This document shows, one piece after another, positions 1 to 5,440 of a stretch of 16,601 nucleotides of DNA. The DNA is taken from positions 1 to 16,601 of the forward strand of contig JASHQV010000323.1 in assembly GCA_030038955.1 (NCBI GenBank), in the 5' to 3' direction. Made by a program: the position numbers and the translations under genes. The notes under the pieces were generated by a model. It saw nothing but the letters and a program-made list of their open reading frames with translations. It was not told where the DNA came from and searched no databases. Positions within the stretch are counted from its first letter, which is position 1, and each line of letters begins with the position of its first letter. The stretch is from Solirubrobacteraceae bacterium. Its GTDB lineage: Bacteria; Actinomycetota; Thermoleophilia; Solirubrobacterales; Solirubrobacteraceae.

Positions 1-1012
1 GGTAGTGGGGCCACACGAGGCTCGAGGAGGTGATCCCGGCGACGATCAGCAGCCCGAAGGCGCTGCGCTCGCCCGCCTCGGCGGCGGCGTCGCGCTTGTC
101 TTCGGAGGCGGCGGCGGAGTCGGGCTCGTCATCCCGGAGCCGCAGCGACAACCAGGCGAGCGCCACGAGCGCCGCGCTCACGCAGACGATCAGCGCGGAG
201 CTGGCCTGGTGGGCCAGCCCCGCGTCGGTGCCGAGGCTGAGCAGCGAGATCCCAGCGCTGCCCTCGACCGCCGACAGGTCGCTCAGCATCCGCGGGTAGG
301 AGGCGAAGCCGGCGAATCCGAGCACGGCCCAGGCGATCAGGACGAGCGCGGTGGCGAGCGCCACGGCGCTCGCCACCGCGCGCCAGCGCCTGCTCAGCAC
401 GAGGAACAGCCCCAGCGGCCAGAGGAACAGCTTGGCGACGACGGCGGCGCCGACCACACAGCCGGACACCAGCTCCCGCGGTCGCCAGCGCCAGGCGACC
501 GCACACAACAGCACGAGCAGCTCGTTGAGCTGGCCGAGCCGCAGCGAGTGCAGCACCGGAAAGCTGAGGAACGCGGCCCCGTAGCAGCGCCAGTCCCGGA
601 CGCCGAGCAGCCACAGGCCGAGGCACAGCGCGGCGGCGCTCAGCACGGTGAACACGATCGCCGCCGCGTGGTAGGGCAGCAGCGCCAGCGGCGTCGCCGC
701 CAGCAGCGCCGGCGCCGGGTACACGGGAACCGCAAACACCTCGCTCGGGTGCCCCCCGGCCCGCGCGATCGCCGCCAGCTGGGCGAGAAACGCCGCCCGG
801 TAAGGGTCGTGTCCGGCGAGGATCGCCTTGCCGGCCAAGTACAGGTCGCCGTGGAAGTCCGACAGGAACGTGGAGCTGCCGTACGTCAAGGCGATCACCG
901 CGATCGTGACCACGACCGGCGCGAGCCCGAGCAGCAGCACCGACGCGGTGCGCTTCAGCGCGATCACGAGCTCAGTGCCGGAGTGGCTCGTAGCTGTCGT
1001 CTCCGGGATCAT
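1..1012 (-). CDS. GT87/DUF2029-type membrane glycosyltransferase, C-terminus cut by window edge
   Basis: About 337 residues are visible; the frame is still open at the window start, so the C-terminus is missing. The protein is strongly hydrophobic with repeated membrane spans. The features match the GT87 (DUF2029, PimE-like) polyprenol-phosphate sugar transferase pattern: an early extracytoplasmic loop with acidic residues (FHGDLYLAGKAILAGHDPY near residues 42-60), a Y-P-A-P stretch, an R-L-G-Q-L-N-E motif, K-L-F-L-W-P before a span and an Arg-rich turn, and a late S-L-V-W-P-H-Y resembling the family's S-P-x-S-W-x-H-H. Such enzymes move mannose or similar sugars from a lipid carrier at the outer face of the membrane; the acceptor here is unknown. 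The ATG at 1012 overlaps the stop of the upstream gene as ATGA, implying translational coupling. The family call is by motif recognition; the substrate is not inferable. Confidence 0.8.
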   Translation of the reverse strand, partial: MIPETTATSHSGTELVIALKRTASVLLLGLAPVVVTIAVIALTYGSSTFLSDFHGDLYLAGKAILAGHDPYRAAFLAQLAAIARAGGHPSEVFAVPVYPAPALLAATPLALLPYHAAAIVFTVLSAAALCLGLWLLGVRDWRCYGAAFLSFPVLHSLRLGQLNELLVLLCAVAWRWRPRELVSGCVVGAAVVAKLFLWPLGLFLVLSRRWRAVASAVALATALVLIAWAVLGFAGFASYPRMLSDLSAVEGSAGISLLSLGTDAGLAHQASSALIVCVSAALVALAWLSLRLRDDEPDSAAASEDKRDAAAEAGERSAFGLLIVAGITSSSLVWPHY

Positions 1013-2475
1013 CGGGCGGCGGGCGGGCGGGCACCTGGTCCGACCCGCTGGTAGAGGACAGCGGTGGCGTCGGCGGCCACCAGCCTGTAGCGGTCATCGC
1101 GGGCGGTCAGCGCGGCGGCGGCGCTGCCGCGGCCGGCGAGCACGAAGCGGACGCCGGGCGCACGTAGCGCAGCGCGCCCGCCCGGCTCCCCCTGCAGGAA
1201 GTCGACGTACTCGCTCTGCACACGCTGCGAGAACGCGTCCAGCGGGTTGCCCGCCCAGACCTTCCCCCCAGCCAGCGCCACCTCTTCGGATGCCAGCGCA
1301 TCGGCCAGGATCGGCGCGCCGTGGGCGCGCTCGATCGCGCGCTCGACGATCCGCTGGCTGACGCCGCTCGGATCCGGTCCGTGCACGATGTCAAGCGTCA
1401 GCACGAGCACGCCGAGGATCGCCAGCGCCGGGGCGAGCGGCTCCCAGCGGCTAGCGGAGCGGCTGCCACGAGCGGCCGGAGCGACGAGCAGGAACAGCAG
1501 CCACACGCCGTCTCGCGCGGCCTTCACGGTCAGCGCCGCCATCGCCACGATTACCACCGTCTCCCACAGCCGCGGGAGCTGCCGGCGCAGGCCGAGCGCC
1601 AGCACGATCGCGCTCGCCACCAGCAGCCAGTCCGTCACGCTCGTCCCCAGCGGCGCCCACTGGCCGAACCCACGCTGCGCCGCCACGTTGGTGAGCAGGC
1701 CGTGGTAATAGAAGATCGTGTCGAGGCCGCCCGGCGTCAGCGACATCGCGAGCGGCGCGCCGAGGGCGACGCCGGCGACCGTCAGGCGCTCACCGCGGGA
1801 GCCGGAGCGGGCGCGGGGCGCGCGCGACAGCGCCAGGTACGCGTACAGGATCGCGAGCCCCGCCAGCGCCCCCCCGTGCAGGTTCGACCACAGCGCCAGC
1901 AGCGGCAGCGCCAGCCAGATGCGCCGCGAGGGCCGGCGCTCGTCTGCGTGCAGCAGCGCCACCATCGCCGGAAGCAGGGCGAGCGAGAACATCTGCACGC
2001 GCACGACCGCCAGCGTTGGGTAGGCGCCCAGCGTGACCAGCAGCAGCGCGATCGCAATCGGACCCGGGCGGGCACCCTCGGCGCGGGCGTCAGCGGCGAG
2101 GATCCCGAAGGCGGCGGTGACGGCCACCAGGTTGGCGACGGCCAAGCCACGATCGCCGGCCACGCTCTCGAGGCCGTGGAAGATCAGCTCGGCTAGCACG
2201 AGCGTGTTCACCCAATGGGCGGTGGACGCGGAGGCGAACGGCACACCGCGCGGCACCGAGCCGCGCGCGACGATCAGCTTTCCCAGCGCGGCCAGCCACC
2301 TGGCGTCGGCGCCGATCGTCATGAACAGCCCGACGAAGCCGGTCAGCAGCAGCACGACGGCCGCCAGCAGGCAACGGTCGTCCGCGAGCAGCGCCGGGCG
2401 CGACCTCGCCGGCAGCCGATCATCGAGCGGCTGGCTCGGTCGGAGGGCTGCAGCTGAGGGCGTGACCGTTCCCAC
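1009..2475 (-). CDS. Multi-span membrane protein, GT-C-like, paralogue of the gene upstream
   Basis: Predicted 488 residues from a GTG start at 2475, preceded by a GGCGAGG-like ribosome site. I chose this start because the frame stays open far upstream, but that extension lies antisense-frame inside the preceding gene and only the part after 2475 is membrane-like. The N-terminal two thirds contain roughly ten hydrophobic segments; the last ~120 residues form a soluble tail. It shares layout and motifs with the gene at 2511-4127: an N-terminal loop (D-A-R-W-L-A-L-G-K region, then a G-x-x-P element), R-V-Q-M-F, W-S-N-L-H-G-G and the C-terminal soluble domain. This architecture resembles uncharacterised GT-C (PMT/ArnT-like) membrane proteins of Actinobacteria. 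Function unproven. It ends in a 4-bp ATGA overlap with the GT87-like gene, so the two are probably co-translated. Confidence 0.8.
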   Translation of the reverse strand: MGTVTPSAAALRPSQPLDDRLPARSRPALLADDRCLLAAVVLLLTGFVGLFMTIGADARWLAALGKLIVARGSVPRGVPFASASTAHWVNTLVLAELIFHGLESVAGDRGLAVANLVAVTAAFGILAADARAEGARPGPIAIALLLVTLGAYPTLAVVRVQMFSLALLPAMVALLHADERRPSRRIWLALPLLALWSNLHGGALAGLAILYAYLALSRAPRARSGSRGERLTVAGVALGAPLAMSLTPGGLDTIFYYHGLLTNVAAQRGFGQWAPLGTSVTDWLLVASAIVLALGLRRQLPRLWETVVIVAMAALTVKAARDGVWLLFLLVAPAARGSRSASRWEPLAPALAILGVLVLTLDIVHGPDPSGVSQRIVERAIERAHGAPILADALASEEVALAGGKVWAGNPLDAFSQRVQSEYVDFLQGEPGGRAALRAPGVRFVLAGRGSAAAALTARDDRYRLVAADATAVLYQRVGPGARPPAAR

Positions 2476-2510
2476 GATTGGTGCGCCTCGCCGTCGCCAG
2501 CCCCGGCCCG

Positions 2511-4127
2511 TCAGGTGGCCGTCTTGGTGGCGATCAACACGCGCTTCGAGCGAAGGATCACGCGCGCGCGCGTACGTGACACGAGCTCGTGGTTGGTCGC
2601 CCTGTTCTGGGGGTACAGGACGAGCACGGAGTAAGGCGCCAGCGGATCGCGCTGCCCCGGCGCCAGCGGCTCCCCCAGTCGGTTCAGCATCTCCAGCTGC
2701 TGCAGGCTGAGGTTCTCGAAGCTGGTGTCGTACGCGATGTGACCGGCGAGCGCCGGGTCGTGCCACACCAGCCAGTCGGCGAAGCGCACGTCGGCGAAGA
2801 TCTTGGCGTGCGGCTGGCGCGCGACGATGCTCCTGACGACGCTGACCGCGCGCGTCGGATAGGTGCTCTCGAACCACGATGCAGGCCGCGCCAGCGTGGC
2901 CGCGGCGACGATCACGGTGAGGCCGATCGAGGCGCCGGCGAGCGTCAGGTTCAGCCGGTAACGGCGTGGCGCGGCGGGCTTGGGCGGGAACACGTGGGTG
3001 AGCGTCGCTGGCATCAGCACGACCATCGCGAGGCCGAACCAGGTGATGTTGCGGACGGCGTCGATCGCCCCCAGCGCGAGCACGATCAGCGCGAGCTGGT
3101 GCCACACCGGGGTTCGCCGTCCGCTGCGCCCGAGCGCCCAGACGATGCCCACGATCACGAGCAGCAGCGGCACCGCCAGGACCATGTAGGCGGTGACGGG
3201 CTGCCACTCCGAGATCAGCTTGCCGAACTCGGGGTTGAACAGCGTCGCCCGGTAGTAGTCGATGATCGACAGGCCGTAGGGCGTGACCAGCAGGCACAGC
3301 GGCGAGCAGATCAGGAACGCCAGCCCGCGCGCGTCGAGCAGGCCTCGCCAGCGCTTGGCGGGCCTGACGGCGACGCCGGCGCCGAGCACGCAAGCTCCGT
3401 ACAGGCACGCGATGCCTGCGCCGAGCGTGGCGGAGCCATGCAGGTTCCCCCACACGATCAGCATCGGGAACGCCAGATAGGCGCGGCGGGTCGGGCGGCG
3501 CAGCTCCGAGGCCAGCAGCCACAGCACGCCGACGAACAGCGGATACGCAAATCCCTGCGTGCGGATCGAGACCGCGGTCGCCAGGTAGAAGAACGCGCCG
3601 AGCGGCAGCATCGCGACGATGTGCCGGTCGTCGGCGCCGAGCCGCCGGGCGGCGGCGATCGCCATCGCGAACGCGGCGCCGGTGATCAGCACGTACAGGA
3701 CCGTCAGCAGCGCCAGCCCACCGAGCGAGTAGAGGCCGTACATCAGTAGCTGCGCGAGCCACTGCTGATCGTGCCAGCGGACGCCGTAGGCCATCACGGT
3801 CAGGTAGTCGTGGTACGGGATCCCGTGGTGGGCGATGATCCGCCCGGCGACCAGCGCCAGCCAGCCGTCCTGCGAGAGGTGCGCCGGGATCGACGCGAAG
3901 CTGATCACGGTCACGGCGGCGACGGCGGCGATGAACAGCGCCCGGGCCTCGAGCCAGCCGCACATCCGGGCGGCCACCGAGATCGATGCGGCGCCAGTGA
4001 GCGGCCCGGTGTCCGTGCGCGGGACGTCAGCCTCCACGGGTGGCGCGACTGCATCCATGCGCGGGACGTCAGCTTCCACGGGTGGCGCGACGACGTCCAC
4101 GCGAGGTGCGTCGGTGTCCACGGGCAT
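2511..4127 (-). CDS. Multi-span membrane protein, GT-C-like, with Pro/Val-rich N-terminal repeats
   Basis: Predicted 538 residues from the ATG at 4127; an in-frame GTG at 4160 would add 11 residues. I prefer the ATG because the GTG lies immediately beside a 16-bp palindrome and has no ribosome site. The N-terminus carries two full and one degenerate 14-residue units (V-A-P-P-V-E-A-D-V-P-R core), likely cytoplasmic and disordered. After it come about ten membrane segments, an N-terminal loop (DGWLALVAGRIIAHHGIPYHD), R-T-Q-G-F, W-G-N-L-H-G and a C-terminal soluble domain of ~120 residues. These match the downstream paralogue in order. The fold suggests a lipid-linked-sugar-dependent GT-C transferase, but no catalytic residue can be assigned with certainty. 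It heads the three-gene minus-strand group, with a 35-bp gap to the next gene, and is divergent from the pilin genes. Confidence 0.8.
   Translation of the reverse strand: MPVDTDAPRVDVVAPPVEADVPRMDAVAPPVEADVPRTDTGPLTGAASISVAARMCGWLEARALFIAAVAAVTVISFASIPAHLSQDGWLALVAGRIIAHHGIPYHDYLTVMAYGVRWHDQQWLAQLLMYGLYSLGGLALLTVLYVLITGAAFAMAIAAARRLGADDRHIVAMLPLGAFFYLATAVSIRTQGFAYPLFVGVLWLLASELRRPTRRAYLAFPMLIVWGNLHGSATLGAGIACLYGACVLGAGVAVRPAKRWRGLLDARGLAFLICSPLCLLVTPYGLSIIDYYRATLFNPEFGKLISEWQPVTAYMVLAVPLLLVIVGIVWALGRSGRRTPVWHQLALIVLALGAIDAVRNITWFGLAMVVLMPATLTHVFPPKPAAPRRYRLNLTLAGASIGLTVIVAAATLARPASWFESTYPTRAVSVVRSIVARQPHAKIFADVRFADWLVWHDPALAGHIAYDTSFENLSLQQLEMLNRLGEPLAPGQRDPLAPYSVLVLYPQNRATNHELVSRTRARVILRSKRVLIATKTAT
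4017..4100. repeat. 42-bp tandem repeat, two copies, in coding N-terminus
   Basis: Two adjacent 42-bp units (4017-4058 and 4059-4100) differ at only a few bases, and a degenerate third unit continues to about 4127. Because 42 is a multiple of three, the array keeps frame and encodes the repeated 14-residue Pro/Val/Asp-rich segment of the membrane protein. Copy number could vary between strains without destroying the gene. Confidence 0.85.
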
Positions 4128-4162
4128 GTAGTTAACGTCGCCAGTGGACTCGCTACGCACGA

Positions 4163-4178
4163 CTAGACATTTGTCTAG
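4163..4178. promoter_or_regulatory. 16-bp palindrome, possible operator
   Basis: CTAGACA-TT-TGTCTAG has perfect 7-bp arms and is AT-richer than its surroundings. It sits 36 bp upstream of the chosen ATG of the membrane protein gene and touches the alternative GTG start. A further half-site-like TTAGACG follows at 4186-4192. The size and symmetry are typical of dimeric repressor sites, but no known regulator motif was recognised. The rest of the 4128-4463 gap holds no convincing gene. Confidence 0.4.
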
Positions 4179-4323
4179 GCGCGGCTTAGACGATCGCGTG
4201 GCGACGGGTCAGCGGCCGATACCTATCGTGCTCGATCGGGCACAGGCCCGCGGTGGGCGTGTCCGCGCAGGGACGGATTGTGTCGCGCGCATGTGGCGCG
4301 ATGACCGATCTGTCGAGGGCATC

Positions 4324-4351
4324 TAAAGCAAAACTCGAGCACAACCGATAT
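4324..4351 (+). promoter_or_regulatory. Candidate sigma-28-type promoter of the pilin genes
   Basis: TAAAGCAA (4324-4331) and ACCGATAT (4344-4351) resemble the sigma-28 (FliA/WhiG/SigD) consensus TAAAGTTT-N11-GCCGATAA. Spacing from TAAA to the -10 octamer is 16 rather than 15, and the first and last -10 bases differ. Transcription would start near 4358, giving a ~106-nt leader before the first pilin. An isolated GCCGATAC on the same strand at 4215-4222 lacks a matching -35. The match is inferred from sequence alone. Confidence 0.5.
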
Positions 4352-4463
4352 CGCAACTTGGCAATGTTTGACCTAGTGCGCAGAGGGGAGACCAGCGTCT
4401 TCTGGACTGAGGAGAACTTGTGCGCCTTCCACATCGAGACGCATGGGAGGGGGTGAAATTCGA

Positions 4464-4646
4464 ATGCTTAAGCTCTTCACCAACCTGCAGCTGGCGCTGG
4501 CGCGTGCGGTGGACGACGAGGAGGGGCAGGGACTCACGGAGTACGCCCTGATCCTCGCGCTGATCGCCGTCATCGCGATCGCCGCGCTGACGCTGCTCGG
4601 CGGCAAGGTCTCCGACGTGCTGAGCACGGTCGCGACCAGCATCTGA
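4464..4646 (+). CDS. flp: Flp/Tad major pilin, copy 1
   Basis: A 60-residue type IVb prepilin. A 21-residue leader rich in acidic residues near its end (AVDDEEG) precedes the Flp processing motif G|QGLTEYALI, with Glu at +5 and Tyr at +6 of the mature protein. The rest is one hydrophobic helix and a short tail (GGKVSDVLSTVATSI). Cleavage by a TadV/CpaA-type prepilin peptidase after Gly21 would give a 39-residue pilin that polymerises into adhesive Flp fibres. The ATG at 4464 was preferred over the in-frame ATG at 4443 because it gives the same 60-residue length as the other two copies. A purine-rich GGAGGGGG (4446-4453) lies upstream at a slightly long distance. The mature part is predicted to be identical to that of copy 2. 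Confidence 0.92.
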   Translation: MLKLFTNLQLALARAVDDEEGQGLTEYALILALIAVIAIAALTLLGGKVSDVLSTVATSI

Positions 4647-4658
4647 TGCTGTCGAGGT

Positions 4659-4678
4659 GTCCGGGCGCAGGCTCGGAC
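4659..4678 (+). terminator. Imperfect hairpin after pilin 1
   Basis: GTCCG (4659-4663) and CGGAC (4674-4678) flank a GC-rich loop. This looks like a decayed copy of the perfect hairpin 35 bp downstream, sharing GGTGTCCGGGC and the purine/pyrimidine layout. There is no T-tract. It could slow ribonucleases or polymerase after the first pilin gene. Confidence 0.35.
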
Positions 4679-4692
4679 GTCTGATGTGTGAA

Positions 4693-4718
4693 GGTGTCCG
4701 GGCCCAGGCCCGGACACC
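4693..4718 (+). terminator. 12-bp perfect hairpin between pilin 1 and pilin 2
   Basis: GGTGTCCGGGCC, a two-base centre CA, then GGCCCGGACACC form a perfect 12-bp inverted repeat, almost all G+C. No T-run follows, only a pyrimidine-rich CCTCCCACC. It begins 46 bp after the stop of pilin 1. It may be a U-less terminator, as is common in high-GC actinobacteria, or a stabiliser that leaves pilin 1 mRNA more abundant than downstream copies. Confidence 0.6.
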
Positions 4719-4784
4719 CCTCCCACCTACCGGGGAAGGTGCAGAAACGCAGTGAGGTCAGGACGTACAGGTGGGGGTGTGAAT

Positions 4785-4825
4785 GGAACTTACTTGGACG
4801 GACCCAGAAGGACTTACTGGACGGA
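4785..4825 (+). repeat. Short direct repeat upstream of pilin 2
   Basis: GGAACTTACTTGGACGGA (4785-4802) and GGACTTACTGGACGGA (4810-4825) are near-identical units lying just before the AAGGAG ribosome site of pilin 2. They are AT-richer than the surroundings. Their role is unknown; duplication of a leader or binding element is possible. Confidence 0.55.
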
Positions 4826-4845
4826 ACCAACGACAAGGAGTGAAA

Positions 4846-5028
4846 GTGCTGTCGATCATCACCAAGGTGCAGCTCGCCCTCGCTCGTGCAGCTGACGAGG
4901 AAGAGGGTCAGGGCCTCACCGAGTACGCCCTGATCCTGGCGCTGATCGCCGTCATCGCGATCGCCGCGCTGACGCTGCTGGGCGGCAAGGTCTCCGACGT
5001 GCTGAGCACCGTCGCGACCAGCATCTGA
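4846..5028 (+). CDS. flp: Flp/Tad major pilin, copy 2
   Basis: A 60-residue prepilin starting at a GTG (4846) with an ideal AAGGAG (4835-4840) five bases upstream. An upstream in-frame ATG at 4783 would add 21 residues but lacks a site. The leader differs from copy 1 at several positions (LSIITKVQ versus LKLFTNLQ, AADEEEG versus AVDDEEG). From the cleavage site G|QGLTEY to the end the protein is identical to copy 1. The two DNA copies differ there at only five synonymous third positions by my count, which points to recent duplication, gene conversion or very strong purifying selection. Expected function: major subunit of the Tad pilus after prepilin peptidase cleavage. Confidence 0.92.
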   Translation: MLSIITKVQLALARAADEEEGQGLTEYALILALIAVIAIAALTLLGGKVSDVLSTVATSI

Positions 5029-5038
5029 TCTCGTAACT

Positions 5039-5069
5039 GGCTGCTGGGTCTCCACGCGATCCAGCAGCC
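5039..5069 (+). terminator. 9-bp hairpin after pilin 2
   Basis: GGCTGCTGG (5039-5047) pairs with CCAGCAGCC (5061-5069) around a 13-nt loop, starting 10 bp after the stop of pilin 2. There is no T-tract. It is followed closely by a second, stronger hairpin, so the two may act together in 3'-end formation or mRNA protection. Confidence 0.5.
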
Positions 5070-5087
5070 ATGGCGGATCGGACCAGG

Positions 5088-5123
5088 GAGGCACCCACCA
5101 AAGTCACGCTCGGTGGGTGCCTC
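5088..5123 (+). terminator. 12-bp hairpin with T-rich tail between pilin 2 and pilin 3
   Basis: GAGGCACCCACC (5088-5099) and GGTGGGTGCCTC (5112-5123) form a perfect 12-bp stem with a 12-nt loop, followed by TCTTACTTTC. This is the most terminator-like element of the pilin group. It ends 34 bp before the start of pilin 3, so pilin 3 is either expressed by read-through at lower level or has its own unseen promoter. Confidence 0.65.
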
Positions 5124-5157
5124 TCTTACTTTCAAGCGCTATCTGGTTCGGAGGAAC

Positions 5158-5340
5158 ATGCTGTCGATATTCGCAAAGGCCCAACTCGCTTTGGCCCGCG
5201 CACTGGACGAGGAGGATGGTCAGGGGCTGACCGAGTACACCCTGATCATCGTGCTGATCGCGCTGGTCGCGCTGGTCGCGCTGACGCTGCTGGGCGGCAA
5301 GGTGTCAGACCAGCTCAGCACCGTCGCCAGAAGCCTGTAG
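5158..5340 (+). CDS. flp: Flp/Tad pilin, divergent copy 3
   Basis: A 60-residue prepilin starting at ATG 5158, with GGAGG (5150-5154) only three bases upstream, which is short spacing. The processing motif DG|QGLTEYTLI is intact, with Glu +5 and Tyr +6. The hydrophobic helix is Val/Leu-rich (IIVLIALVALVALT) and the tail ends DQLSTVARSL, so the mature pilin differs from copies 1 and 2 and gains a positive charge. It could be a minor or alternative subunit. It is the last plus-strand gene before the convergent peptidase gene, behind the strong 5088-5123 hairpin. Confidence 0.9.
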   Translation: MLSIFAKAQLALARALDEEDGQGLTEYTLIIVLIALVALVALTLLGGKVSDQLSTVARSL

Positions 5341-5374
5341 GCGGTGGCGACAAGCCGTCGTAGCTCGCGCTCGA

Positions 5375-5421
5375 CCGGGACCTGTCTCTGACCGCGGGGG
5401 CCCTAGCGATGCCGGTCCCGG
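5375..5421. terminator. Possible bidirectional terminator between convergent genes
   Basis: CCGGGACC (5375-5382) and GGTCCCGG (5414-5421) are an 8-bp inverted repeat with a 31-nt GC-rich loop that itself contains GGGCCC. It lies in the 100-bp gap between the end of pilin 3 and the end of the minus-strand peptidase gene. No T-tract on either strand, so the call is tentative. Confidence 0.35.
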
Positions 5422-5440
5422 CCGCAAGCGCGATCCAGGC

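Noticed and set aside
5..1054. Long plus-strand open frames opposite the GT87-like gene
   Set aside because: Composition is Arg/Gln/Gly/Glu-rich with no recognisable domain, typical of antisense frames in high-GC DNA. The minus-strand reading gives clear membrane spans and family motifs.
1009..3963. A 984-codon minus-strand open frame spanning two genes
   Set aside because: The part above 2475 is Arg/Ala/Asp-rich with no membrane segments and lies in another frame of the real 2511-4127 gene. Only the part below 2475 is coding; high GC removes stop codons.
4357..4374. Sigma-54-like TTGGCA...TTGAC in the pilin leader
   Set aside because: The GC half of the -12 element is missing and sigma-54 is rare in Actinobacteria. 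The sigma-28-like site just upstream fits better.
4253..4456. Small plus-strand open frame in the gap before pilin 1
   Set aside because: No ribosome site, no family resemblance, and it runs through the candidate promoter and leader of the pilin gene.
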